Shown piece after piece: positions 27,111 to 36,018 of a DNA stretch of 58,401 nt; within the stretch, counting starts at the first letter, position 1, and each line of letters starts with the position of its first letter. The notes under the pieces are model-generated. The model worked only from the letters and a program-made list of their open reading frames with translations, did not search any database and was not told where the DNA came from. Source of the stretch: JBPBPI01 sp050954885 (GTDB lineage: Bacteria > Pseudomonadota > Alphaproteobacteria > Caedimonadales > Caedimonadaceae); NCBI GenBank assembly GCA_050954885.1, contig JBPBPI010000100.1:1-58401 (forward strand), read 5' to 3'. A program made the position numbers and the translations under genes.

Positions 27111-27699
27111 ATGTTAAAAGATAGTTTTTTAAGATTTTACAAAGCATTTTTAAAAATTATTTTATATAATAATTATAAGTTAAGTTATAATTCTGACCAT
27201 AAAGCTATTTCTTTTAAAGATTATTTCTTTTAAAGATTATTTCTTTTAAAGATTATTTCTATTTTTTAGAACCCTTAATCTTTCTACTATTAGTCCTATG
27301 CTATGCTGATCAAATAGAATTTTATCCTTTTAATTCATTTTATTTTTATCTTATTTTCTTTTTTATTGCTTTTTTTATGGCTTACCTAATTAACCAACAA
27401 GGTGACGATCGGGATTTCTTTAAACGCTATCTTCGTTTATCAGGTGCTAGTTTTAGTGATGCCACAATTTTGGCTTCTTTTGCGCATTTGATATTTCCAT
27501 TTCTTCGTACAATTTTTTGAGCTTTTATCATAATACAAAGATATTATACGAATATGATAAATTATTAGGAGATAAAACGACATTTTATTATATCTTTTGC
27601 ATTGTTTTTTGTGTTGTTTATTTCTTTTCTTTAAACATTTCAATGGCAATTGCTTCTTCGGTGGTTAAATCTCAACATAAGAATTTTTCTCAAAAATGA
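27111..27699 (+). pseudogene. Frameshifted membrane-protein gene, copy 1
   Basis: Starting at the ATG at 27111 the frame stops inside a 16-base tandem repeat. Reading on in frame +2 gives a hydrophobic protein with LINQQGDDRDFFKRYLRL until a TGA at 27518, and a third frame continues to 27699. Removing two of the repeat copies (32 bases) rejoins frames one and two exactly, and one extra T in the T6 run near 27515 rejoins the third. The restored protein would be about 195 residues with three or four membrane segments. It is paralogous to the next gene, sharing the Gly-Asp-Asp then Phe-x-x-Arg-Tyr block. Family not identified. Confidence 0.6.
27206..27260 (+). repeat. 16-base tandem repeat, 3.4 copies, within the pseudogene
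   Basis: The unit TATTTCTTTTAAAGAT is repeated at 27206, 27222 and 27238, with a 7-base partial copy from 27254. Because 16 is not a multiple of three, each change in copy number shifts the reading frame. One full copy plus the partial copy would restore the coding frame of the surrounding gene. Confidence 0.9.
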
Positions 27700-28135
27700 A
27701 TTTTTTTAAAGATCGCGATCTTGCTCATCGTCTCCGTAATCAGCTTGTTTCTTCCAAAGAAAAGTTATTTTATTTTCTATTTTTATAGTATTAAATTATT
27801 GTATTTTCTTTGTTCCAAAGTCTTCTCAAGAAATAAATTATATTGAAAATTTTGCTGACATTACTATAGAAATTATTGGTTTAGTTATATGTTATCAAAC
27901 CAACCGTAGGGGAGATGATAAAGAGTTTATTGAAAGATATATTTGTTTATATACCCCTATTATTATTCAAACATTTTTAGTCATGATTTTAATCATCCTT
28001 GTTTTAACTATATTTTTACCTATAATATTGAATCATTCATATACAAGTAATTTGTATTCAATTTTCATGATTTATTTCTATATTAGAATGAAAAAAGCAA
28101 TTAAAATTGCTGCAACTGAAATAAAAATAAAATAA
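27696..28135 (+). pseudogene. Frameshifted membrane-protein gene, copy 2
   Basis: The ATG at 27696 overlaps the stop of copy 1. The first 30 codons (MNFFKDRDLAHRLRNQLVSS...) end at a TAG at 27786; the frame two bases over continues to 28135 and encodes CYQTNRRGDDKEFIERYICL followed by two membrane segments and a Lys-rich C-terminus. The GDDKEFIERY block matches GDDRDFFKRY of copy 1, so these are tandem paralogues of a small membrane protein, both broken. The type is familiar as an unnamed protein in intracellular alphaproteobacteria, but I cannot name a family. Confidence 0.55.
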
Positions 28136-28178
28136 AACTCAAGTAATAAAATTTATATTTAATAATTATAAATTAAAA

Positions 28179-28206
28179 TTGACAAATATTTTTTAACACA
28201 TATAGC
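28179..28206 (+). promoter_or_regulatory. Candidate sigma-70 promoter upstream of the gene at 28339
   Basis: TTGACA at 28179-28184 and TATAGC at 28201-28206 are 16 bases apart in an AT-rich region, about 130 bases before the ATG. A similar TTGACAA box stands upstream of the genes at 52065 and 53801. The rest of 28136-28338 shows only AT-rich sequence. Confidence 0.35.
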
Positions 28207-28338
28207 TGATTTATATCAAAAATATTGTAAATTGCAAAATATGCAACATTATTTTTCACAAACAACACTGGTAATATTGCCTATATGTACCTAAATCTAT
28301 ATCAGAAGATAAAAAATATAGATTGAAGGTTAAATATT

Positions 28339-29178
28339 ATGACGAATATGAAAAAATTTAGCATCATTAGTGCAGCCATCATTGGACTTTACAATGCGCC
28401 TTTGGCAATGTCAGAAGGATCTATTAAAGAAGATCTTTTTAAAGAATTTGAAGCTTCAATGGTTACTGTATCGCAAGATGTATTATCAGTTGAAGACTTT
28501 CAATCTTCAATGGTTAACGTATCAAGAGGCATGATGACAGCTTCTGGTGATATTATTCATCCAAGTGAAGAAGACCAAGGCTTTCAAAAACATCTTTTAG
28601 CTCAGGATAAAGCCTCTGCCCGTCAAGGTATTTATGGCAAAGACTTGCTTTTGAATGATTTTGATATGATGGATGATAACGGTGATATGGATCCTTCTTT
28701 CAAATCACATCTTTTGGCGCAAGATCAAGCTTTTGCTGATCAAGTTGCTTATAACAATGGCTGGAGCAAGTATGCTAAAGACACAGCAATTGCCGGCGCA
28801 AAATACACAGGTCAAAAAGTCTGGGATACAGCTTCTTGGACTGCTCGTACTGTAGCAGCTTGGAGCCTCAATTATCAAGGTGTTGAAGCTTTAGAACAGG
28901 CTGTTGCTTATGGCGCTTATGGGGTTGGTTATATTGCAAGCTATGGTAATCCTGTGGTTGGAAACGTTGCTTTCCATACAACCCAAAAGACAATAAAGAT
29001 CGCTCGTTATATAGTCCCTGGTTTTGAAGGTTACCTTGCAGGTACTTTTGCACCTGCAACCAAAGCTTTATTTGTCGATCCTGCGGTCAATCTTGCCATT
29101 AATTATGGACCTATAGTTGAATGTGATTATGTTTTGACATACACAATTCTCTTTTCGTTAGGCAAACCAATATTTTAA
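28339..29178 (+). CDS. Secreted repeat protein of unknown function, 3' end displaced by a miniature transposon
   Basis: It has a signal peptide (MTNMKKFSIISAAIIGLYNA...MS), then short internal repeats: FEASMVTVSQ / FQSSMVNVSR and KHLLAQDKA / SHLLAQDQA. A helical Trp/Tyr/Gly-rich region follows (YAKDTAIAGAKYTGQKVWDTAS). At codon 259 the sequence enters a 102-base mobile element; its last 22 residues are encoded by that element. Removing 104 bases (element plus one TA) fuses the frame to the fragment at 29218-29384 and gives a protein of about 313 residues ending NYYRG. The original product is probably a secreted or surface factor; no family recognised. A GAAGG site precedes the ATG. Confidence 0.6.
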   Translation: MTNMKKFSIISAAIIGLYNAPLAMSEGSIKEDLFKEFEASMVTVSQDVLSVEDFQSSMVNVSRGMMTASGDIIHPSEEDQGFQKHLLAQDKASARQGIYGKDLLLNDFDMMDDNGDMDPSFKSHLLAQDQAFADQVAYNNGWSKYAKDTAIAGAKYTGQKVWDTASWTARTVAAWSLNYQGVEALEQAVAYGAYGVGYIASYGNPVVGNVAFHTTQKTIKIARYIVPGFEGYLAGTFAPATKALFVDPAVNLAINYGPIVECDYVLTYTILFSLGKPIF

Positions 29179-29215
29179 TATTCCTCTAATGACAAAACAT
29201 AACCTTATTCAGCTA
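29114..29215 (+). mobile_element. 102-bp MITE related to the IS630-type elements
   Basis: The ends are 27-base imperfect inverted repeats with about 22 matches: TAGTTGAATGTGATTATG at the left and, read inward from the right, TAGCTGAATAAGGTTATG, both followed by TTTTGWCAT. The element is flanked by TA on each side (29112-29113 and 29216-29217). Its right tip resembles the end of the IS630-type element at 58307 (TAGCTGA, then GTAATGATTTGTC against GTTATGTTTTGTC), so it is probably mobilised by that transposase. It carries no gene. Confidence 0.8.
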
Positions 29216-29217
29216 TA

Positions 29218-29384
29218 GTGTTCTTAAAGGTGTGGCTAAGGGAACGATAGCTACAGCTAAGCTTGGATATAAAGGCGCCAAAATGGCTGCAAACGGTACA
29301 GTGGTTGCTGCCAATGTTGGTTATAGTGCTGCTAAATCTGTTGCCAGTGGATTAAGCTCACTTTACAATTATTACAGAGGTTAA
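29218..29384 (+). pseudogene. Severed 3' part of the gene at 28339
   Basis: This open stretch has no start of its own. It encodes VLKGVAKGTIATAKLGYKGA then KMAANGTVVAANVGYSAAKS and ends NYYRG with TAA at 29382-29384. Alternating Gly/Ala/Lys residues continue the style of the upstream product (AVAYGAYGVGYIASYGNP). It joins that frame exactly when the 102-base element and one TA are removed. Confidence 0.75.
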
Positions 29385-29419
29385 AGTTAAAGCTGATTTA
29401 ATTTAGATCACTTATCTCA

Positions 29420-29453
29420 AAAGGTCCTTCCCTCAAAAGAAGGATCTTTTTTT
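29420..29453 (+). terminator. Intrinsic terminator of the interrupted gene
   Basis: An 11-bp stem (29420-29430 with 29439-29449, one G-U pair), eight-base loop and a T-run follow the original stop at 29384. Its presence after the severed part supports that part being the true gene end. Confidence 0.8.
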
Positions 29454-29464
29454 GTTATATGTTA

Positions 29465-30100
29465 TTATCTGTTAATAAACACTTCTTGACTTTTATGATT
29501 AAAAATTCTTGGCCCTTCGAGTAATTTTCCCCCTTTATATAAATGCCAAGAACACACCCGGCCATCTTCGTAATATTGCGTGACATTGCCATCTAATAAA
29601 TTATTTAAATAAGGTTCGGTTTTAGAAACCGATCCACTAGCATAATAGGATTTAGCAATACCTTGTTTTTTGCCTTTCTCATGGGGCATGATTTTAACCA
29701 CATGCCCCATATTGCCATAAAAAATCATCTCACCTTCAATTTCCCCCAATACAAAAGGAATATCCATAATTCGGTTGCCACTATGATCGTAATAAATAGC
29801 GGTTCCTTGTAAAACACCTTTTAAAAAAGGCAAGCGAGCATACAAATTATTGTCACGATAAAATTCGCTCAGACCGTTTAATTTTCCTTTGCTAAAAATA
29901 AATTTTCGGACAACATTTCCTTTTCGGTCGTAAATTAACAAAGGACCATCAAGTTGATTTTGCCAATAAGTTGCCCTTTGTCTTAAAAGTTTGGTCTCGG
30001 GATCAAACAGATCATGAACCCCTGAAATAGGTTTATCTGTTGATGGCAAAGGAGCCACCGAATTAATTTGAATTGTTTCTAACTTAAGAGGTTCACTCAT
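29465..30100 (-). CDS. MORN-repeat (YwqK-like) protein linked to vgrG
   Basis: The 211-residue protein has about six MORN-like hairpins (GPLLIYDRKGNVV, KLNGLSEFYRDNNLYARLPF, LQGTAIYYDHSGNRI, KKQGIAKSYYASGSV, LDGNVTQYYEDGRV). The form matches the YwqK family, often labelled antitoxin, and also occurs next to type VI secretion genes. It begins 9 bases after the vgrG stop with an AAGGAT site, so it is almost surely co-translated with VgrG. It could be an immunity protein, an adaptor or a spike accessory; sequence alone cannot decide. It has no signal peptide. Confidence 0.7.
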   Translation of the reverse strand: MSEPLKLETIQINSVAPLPSTDKPISGVHDLFDPETKLLRQRATYWQNQLDGPLLIYDRKGNVVRKFIFSKGKLNGLSEFYRDNNLYARLPFLKGVLQGTAIYYDHSGNRIMDIPFVLGEIEGEMIFYGNMGHVVKIMPHEKGKKQGIAKSYYASGSVSKTEPYLNNLLDGNVTQYYEDGRVCSWHLYKGGKLLEGPRIFNHKSQEVFINR

Positions 30101-30109
30101 TTTTAATCC

Positions 30110-32740
30110 TTATCCAATGGTCACAAGGGCAGCTGTTAACGACATCATGGCACCCGATTTTAAAGAAGATTCCGCACCGGCTTCAAGATTATAGGCAATA
30201 CTGGCATTTTGATTGATGGTCATGGCGTTAAATGACATTTCAAGATCGGCACTGATATTAGTACTCATGCCAGCCGATTGACTGATGTTCATGCCGGCTT
30301 TTTGAGCAATAGACATCCCAGCCGATACATTGACATTGCGGCCCGCTGACAAATCAATATTATTGGGTGTTGAAAAGTTTATATCACCAACAGATTCAAT
30401 TTTGGTTTGACCTTTAACAACAATGGTCAAGTTACCACCCACCGTTAATGTATGATTTTGAGACACATCTTGTGTGTAACTGCCATTAATGGTATGGGTT
30501 TCATTGCCTTGAGATAATTTATAATCGGCATTTCCTTGCTTGATCTCAAATTTATAATTTCCTTGATCCACCAAATCACTCATCGATCCTTGAGTAATAG
30601 ACCGGCCGATACTGCCACTTTCAACCACTTCCATCAAACTACCTTGATCAACGCCCATGAGCATACTGCCATTGATCACCTCTTGGGACAAACTACCGCT
30701 GGTGATACCGACCGTTTTGTGGCCATTGACAATATAATCATGAACATTACCGTCATAGGTCACGGCACTGCGGTCGCCGGATTTAATAAGTTTGTTGAAA
30801 TTTCCCTGATCAATTTGAATGAATTCGTTGACCTGACCACCCATGATATATTTATCACCTTTGTCAATTTGAACAAAATGATCGCCTTCGGTTAAAATCA
30901 CATTATAACTGGTGCCTTGGCCCAATAGTTTTGTGGTCTTCTGGCCTTTTAATAAGGTTAAGTTGTCATCGCCCACACCCGCGGGCAATTCTTGGCTTTT
31001 GGGTGTGGTTTTGGCAACGCCTTCTATACCCCCCAAAATGGCTTCTCGATTGCCTTTATCGATCCACAACCACGCACTGCCACTTTCAATCCAGTCGGTG
31101 GTATTTTGCTTCACCCGGGCGTCTCGATCTTTTTGGGCATGAAAATAAACTTGTTCTGAATCTTTTAGATCCTCAAATCGAATTTCGTTTGATCCTTCAC
31201 CACCTTTAGACGAATTGCTTTTGATCGTGCTTTTGGTGGGTTGTTCCGGCAAATAAGGCAGCATATTATTGGAATTATAAACCGATCCAATCACCAAAGG
31301 TCGATCAGGATCGCCCTCGATAAATGTCACCACCACTTCCATCCCGATACGGGGTGTGAATAAAATACCCCAGTTGTTACCAGCCCATCCTTCCGCCACG
31401 CGCACCCAACAGGAACTTTCTTGATCTGCTTTCGACAATCGGTCCCAATGAAACAGGACTTTGATGCGGCCATATTTATCCACCCAAATTTCTTCATTTT
31501 CGGGACCTGTCACGCGGGCAGTTTGGGTTGAATAAATCCGTGGCTTAGGTGTTCTTTTAGACGGACGGAAAGGGATTTTGGCTGGAAAAGCTTGATAGGT
31601 ATTGTAATAAAGATTTTCCTCGCGATTGGGACGCGCGGCCATATCGCAAATATGATGAACCGTCTGCAAAACATATTGACGATTGGCATCAGGCCGAGGA
31701 TGGCCCAAAAGACGAAACCAATAACCAGGCATAAAGCCAGGTATGGTTGAGCTACCTTCGATCGCCTCATGGGGCGCTTCATCCCGCTGTAATTGTAGCA
31801 AAGCCAAAGCTTCAAGGCGTTTTTTATCAGGTTTATCTTCGTGATCACATTGCGCCGGATATTGATAAACCTCACCACCCTCACCATATCCTGTCGATTT
31901 AGAAAGTGGATCGGTGCTGGCCAGTGTAAAATTGTAATCTTTTAATGTGGTCGTCTTTGGTACAACTTGATGTTTGAGTGAACACGACGTGATATAGCCC
32001 ATAAAAGGTTGGGTTGTTTGCGTCTGTATCATTTGAGCTTCTTCGTCTGCTGCATAGGCCGTATGGGCAGATGGATCATCCCCAAAAATCAATGTATGTT
32101 TGTCGCGGCGATGATCAAAGTAATAAAAAACGCCTTCTTCTTCCAACAAACGATGGATAAAATCAAAGCAACTTTCATTGTATTGAACACAATATTCGCG
32201 TTTTTCATTGCCACATGTCCGTGTCAGATCTTTCACTTCTAAAACATTATTTTCGGTTAAAACTGATTTGATAATCTCCATTGCGGTCAAATTTTGAAAA
32301 ATACGACAGTCTTGACCAAATTTAAGAAGCCAGAGAGAGGGATAAATCTTGGCCTCGTAATGAGTAGCGTTGTCATCTCCCGGTGTGGCGGTGATCAGTT
32401 GGGTAAATTGACCCACAATACCATTTATATAACGAACATTTTTATCACGCGGTTGTTCTTCAGATTCATTATCAAATTGATAAATACGGTTGTTTTGAAG
32501 GTCTGATTGAATATCACGAATATCAGAATGAATTGAGATGGTAATTAACTTACCCAAAAAATTCTTATAAGATAGCAAAGGATTTTTGGACGCCAATCGA
32601 ATCGTAAATTCGAAAGGTTGCGAAATCTCTTCTTGGCCTTGAAGATGCTCCATGATCACCGTGTCAGCTGTATCAGAAAATGGTATATCGATTCTCAAGG
32701 AAATTGATTCTTGACTTTCGACCAAACTTGTCTGGGTCAT
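30110..32740 (-). CDS. vgrG: Type VI secretion spike protein VgrG (TssI)
   Basis: The 876-residue protein has the gp27-like N-terminal part (LRIDIPFSDTADTVIMEHLQG...), the Phage_GPD region with FDFIHRLLEEEGVFYYFDH, the gp5 OB-fold (VDKYGRIKVLFHWDR, then SSCWVRVAEGWAGNNWG) and a long C-terminal spike. From about 600 to 780 the spike has short glycine-punctuated repeats (TEGDHFVQIDKGDKYIMGG, IDQGNF, SGSIG, SQGN) expected of an intertwined beta-helix, then a DUF2345-like Ala/Ser/Met-rich end. No other T6SS component is in the window. An AGGTGAG site precedes the ATG. Confidence 0.92.
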   Translation of the reverse strand: MTQTSLVESQESISLRIDIPFSDTADTVIMEHLQGQEEISQPFEFTIRLASKNPLLSYKNFLGKLITISIHSDIRDIQSDLQNNRIYQFDNESEEQPRDKNVRYINGIVGQFTQLITATPGDDNATHYEAKIYPSLWLLKFGQDCRIFQNLTAMEIIKSVLTENNVLEVKDLTRTCGNEKREYCVQYNESCFDFIHRLLEEEGVFYYFDHRRDKHTLIFGDDPSAHTAYAADEEAQMIQTQTTQPFMGYITSCSLKHQVVPKTTTLKDYNFTLASTDPLSKSTGYGEGGEVYQYPAQCDHEDKPDKKRLEALALLQLQRDEAPHEAIEGSSTIPGFMPGYWFRLLGHPRPDANRQYVLQTVHHICDMAARPNREENLYYNTYQAFPAKIPFRPSKRTPKPRIYSTQTARVTGPENEEIWVDKYGRIKVLFHWDRLSKADQESSCWVRVAEGWAGNNWGILFTPRIGMEVVVTFIEGDPDRPLVIGSVYNSNNMLPYLPEQPTKSTIKSNSSKGGEGSNEIRFEDLKDSEQVYFHAQKDRDARVKQNTTDWIESGSAWLWIDKGNREAILGGIEGVAKTTPKSQELPAGVGDDNLTLLKGQKTTKLLGQGTSYNVILTEGDHFVQIDKGDKYIMGGQVNEFIQIDQGNFNKLIKSGDRSAVTYDGNVHDYIVNGHKTVGITSGSLSQEVINGSMLMGVDQGSLMEVVESGSIGRSITQGSMSDLVDQGNYKFEIKQGNADYKLSQGNETHTINGSYTQDVSQNHTLTVGGNLTIVVKGQTKIESVGDINFSTPNNIDLSAGRNVNVSAGMSIAQKAGMNISQSAGMSTNISADLEMSFNAMTINQNASIAYNLEAGAESSLKSGAMMSLTAALVTIG

Positions 32741-32968
32741 AGATGCTCACCTGCTTTATTATATTGTTGCAGAAATCCTAAATCAGTTTCCCCCTCTTCG
32801 CAAGTCAACTTGATGAATTACCTGAAATTAAAGCCAGATTTTAAATTTTCCTTAAAAGAAAAAATAAAAATTTGATTTAAAATATAAAAAGCAAAGGGCA
32901 TACAATGCTTAATTTTTATGTTAAAATTAACAAAAATATAAAAAAAATATCAACAGGGATTTGCTCTT

Positions 32969-34198
32969 ATGAAGCGATTTTGTCAACTTATGTTCTCTTT
33001 GATGGTGATTATCTTTTGGGACAAATCCCATGCCGCCTCTGATACTTTGTTGATTGCCTTAACAGGGCCTTTCAGCGGCGGATCATCGGACATAGGTATT
33101 TCAATGCGCAATGGTGCAAAGCTTGTCATTAGAGAAGTTAATGACCAAGGGGGACTCGACATTGATGGCAAAAAATATCATATAGAAGTTCTAGAATTAG
33201 ACGATGAAGGCAAAAATGAAACAGGGGCTTCGATTGCTCAAAAACTGTGTCAGATACCTTCTTTAAATGCGGTGATTGGTACGGCTAATACCGGCGTTGC
33301 CGTGGCCGGAGATCATTTTTATCAAAATGCTAAAATTATCCGCATTTTGACCCCAGCCACAGGTACAGCTGCCATGGCACAATGGCATCAGGACACAATT
33401 TCAGATCTTTATATCTTTCGTTTTGCGGCCAATGATCTTATTCAAGTGACCATGCTTTTAGAAGAAGCCATTCAAAAAATGGGTTTAAAAAGATTGGCTC
33501 TCATTCATGATGTCACAAATTACGGCATTTCAGGACGCGATGATATCTTAAAGCAAATTAAAAATTATCCAGGTGTTGAATTGGTGTTGATAGAACGTTT
33601 CAACACGGGTGACAAAGATATGAAATTTCAGATCCAAAAAATTAAAGAAAGCAAAGCTCAAGTTTTGATCGTGTGGGGCGGCGGGCCTGAGGCTGCTGCC
33701 ATTGCCAATGAAATGCATCATATTGGCCTTCATATTCCTTTAATGGGAGGTTGGACCTTATCGATGGCCTCTTACTTGGATAATGCAGGTGCTCATGCTG
33801 AAGGTACCTTTATGCCTCAAACATTTATGGGGCAAAATCAATCAAAACAAGCCGGTGATTTTGTCAATCGTTACTACGACACCTATAAAGTGGATCATAT
33901 CCCCTCGCCCATGAGTGCAGCTGAAGGCTATGACGCGATTAAAATTTTAATGGCAGCTTTTCAACAAGCAAAATCTCTTGACTCTCTTCAAGTCAAAAAT
34001 GCTTTGGAAAACCTTGAAAAACCAATATCTGGCGTTATCACGACTTGGATTAAACCCTATGACAAATGGAATCCTAAAAATCCCATAAGTCACGAAGCTT
34101 TTCGTCCTCAAGAAGTGGTCATGGCCGTTGTTAAAGACAAAAAAATTGTTTTTGTCTATGATGAAGATCGTACCCAATTGTCTCGGACAAGAGATTAA
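32969..34198 (+). CDS. Branched-chain amino-acid type periplasmic binding protein (Peripla_BP_6)
   Basis: The 409-residue protein has a signal peptide (MKRFCQLMFSLMVIIFWDKSHA) and the LivJ/LivK-type fold: IALTGPFSGGSSDIGISMRNGAKL, GGLDIDGKKYHIEVLELDDEG, NAVIGTANTGVAVAG, and AAEGYDAIKILMAAFQQA. Such proteins capture amino acids or related ligands for an ABC transporter. No permease or ATPase genes lie next to it, so it serves a transporter encoded elsewhere or a different role. The 228 bases upstream, shared with divergent vgrG, show no clear operator. Confidence 0.85.
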   Translation: MKRFCQLMFSLMVIIFWDKSHAASDTLLIALTGPFSGGSSDIGISMRNGAKLVIREVNDQGGLDIDGKKYHIEVLELDDEGKNETGASIAQKLCQIPSLNAVIGTANTGVAVAGDHFYQNAKIIRILTPATGTAAMAQWHQDTISDLYIFRFAANDLIQVTMLLEEAIQKMGLKRLALIHDVTNYGISGRDDILKQIKNYPGVELVLIERFNTGDKDMKFQIQKIKESKAQVLIVWGGGPEAAAIANEMHHIGLHIPLMGGWTLSMASYLDNAGAHAEGTFMPQTFMGQNQSKQAGDFVNRYYDTYKVDHIPSPMSAAEGYDAIKILMAAFQQAKSLDSLQVKNALENLEKPISGVITTWIKPYDKWNPKNPISHEAFRPQEVVMAVVKDKKIVFVYDEDRTQLSRTRD

Positions 34199-34253
34199 AA
34201 AGCAGACTTAACCGCTTGTTTTATCCTGAGTATTTAAAAAAACACGCTACATG

Positions 34254-34329
<76 letters not shown>

Positions 34330-34347
34330 CTTCTTTACAGAAACTGA

Positions 34348-35832
34348 TCACGTCCCACAAAAAGTTTGATATACGCGTTCCGCGGGTGTGGCAGGATTCA
34401 TATAATCTACATGATCAGGCTGATCTTGATAAGGTTGCGATAAAAACAGATTTAATTGTTCCATTTTTGAAAAATCATTTTGCGTGGTAGCGGCTCTAAT
34501 GGCTTGTTCAATGCGATGATTGCGTGGGATAAAGGCTGGATTAAGTGTATTCATATCCTGCGCAATATTTAACAATGATTTAGTTTCTTGACTTAGTCGC
34601 CTTCGCCAAGATTGCAACCATTGATCAATCTCGGAACCATTGGAAAAAAGGGCTTTAAAGTTATAATCATTTGACGCCTTAATGGCTTCTGCCAAGTATC
34701 GGAAACTGAGCGTGAAATCAGCGTGATACTTTTTCATCAACGTCAGTAATTGTTCAATTAAAGAAAAATCATCTTGATGAGCTTGAGTCAAACCTATCTT
34801 GGCTTTCATCAAGTTATGCCAGATATCTTTAAATAAAGACGGGAAAGAACCAATTATGTCTTCGGCGATGATCACAGCTTTTTTCTGATCTTGATCTAAA
34901 AGCGGCAAAAGACAAGTGGCAAGACTGTTCATATTCCACTGGGCAATATGGCTTTGATTTCCATAAGCATACCGTCCATGACGATCAATTGAGCTGAACA
35001 CTGTCTCAGGATCATAGGATTCCATGAAGGCACAGGGACCATAATCGATCGTCTCCCCTGAAATTGATGTGTTATCTGTGTTCATCACCCCATGAACGAA
35101 GCCAACCGACATCCATTTAGCCATTAAAGTCGCTTGTCTTTCTAAAACTGATTGTAAAAAAGTTTGATAAGGATTAACAGCGGTTTGTATATCAGGGTAA
35201 TGCCTTAAAATCGCATAGTCTGCCAATATTTTAAGAGCTTCGACATCATGGCGCGCTGCAAAAAATTCAAATGTTCCTACTCGTACATGACTGGCCGCCA
35301 CACGGGTTAAAATAGCCTCTGGCAACATAGTTTCTCGAATCACCCAATCGTCTGTTTTAACCATGGCCAGAGAACGTGTGGTTGATATGCCTAATGCATG
35401 CATGGCTTCGCTGATAATGTATTCTCGCATGACCGGCCCTAGAGACGCTCGTCCGTCTCCTCTTCTTGAAAACCGCGTTTGACCGGACCCTTTCAATTGA
35501 AGATCGCAACGATTACCGAAGGTATCAATAATTTCACCCAATAAGATTGCCCGACCATCGCCCAGTTGGGGAACAAAATGACCAAACTGATGACCTGCAT
35601 AAGCCAAAGCAATAGGATCCGCACCTTCTGGTATAACATTGCCTGAAAAAACAGCAGCTATTTCAGCTTCATCAAGAGCTTCTAAATTTATGCCTAAATC
35701 ATTTAACAATGCTTTATTCAAAGCAATAAGGTGAGGTGCTTTGACAGGCGTCGGATGTATACGCTCATAAAAACGTTCGGGCAGTTGCGCGTAGCTGTTA
35801 TCAAAATTAATCTTTAAATTGTTGTTTTCCAC
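34348..35832 (-). CDS. selO: Protein adenylyltransferase SelO (YdiU/UPF0061 pseudokinase)
   Basis: The 494-residue protein has the SelO blocks: AYAGHQFGHFVPQLGDGRAI, LQLKGSGQTRFSRRGDGRAS, HGVMNTDNTSISGETIDYGP and the C-terminal YQTFCGT with its conserved cysteine. SelO transfers AMP from ATP to Ser, Thr or Tyr of target proteins, including redox and metabolic enzymes. The start is a GTG at 35832 (VENNNLKINFDNSYAQLPE) with no clear ribosome-binding site; no better in-frame start exists. It is a single gene. Confidence 0.95.
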   Translation of the reverse strand: MENNNLKINFDNSYAQLPERFYERIHPTPVKAPHLIALNKALLNDLGINLEALDEAEIAAVFSGNVIPEGADPIALAYAGHQFGHFVPQLGDGRAILLGEIIDTFGNRCDLQLKGSGQTRFSRRGDGRASLGPVMREYIISEAMHALGISTTRSLAMVKTDDWVIRETMLPEAILTRVAASHVRVGTFEFFAARHDVEALKILADYAILRHYPDIQTAVNPYQTFLQSVLERQATLMAKWMSVGFVHGVMNTDNTSISGETIDYGPCAFMESYDPETVFSSIDRHGRYAYGNQSHIAQWNMNSLATCLLPLLDQDQKKAVIIAEDIIGSFPSLFKDIWHNLMKAKIGLTQAHQDDFSLIEQLLTLMKKYHADFTLSFRYLAEAIKASNDYNFKALFSNGSEIDQWLQSWRRRLSQETKSLLNIAQDMNTLNPAFIPRNHRIEQAIRAATTQNDFSKMEQLNLFLSQPYQDQPDHVDYMNPATPAERVYQTFCGT

Positions 35833-36018
35833 AGGTGATATCTTATCATTTTTTAGGTTAGAGAAGCGAGATATGTAAATGTTATTTATTACTATCTTAT
35901 AAATTCTGATTTATTTTTCAAGTTTTGTTTGATTTTAAAAAATCTCACTTGATCTTGTGCAAATCTCCAGGCATCGTATCGCCAAATTATTGAATATAAA
36001 TAACTTTAATGCGAGCTG

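Noticed and set aside
28201..28211. TATAGCTGATT resembling the IS630/MITE tip
   Set aside because: Only about 9-11 bases match, there is no paired inverted end nearby, and the bases also serve as a -10-like element. Too little to call an element.
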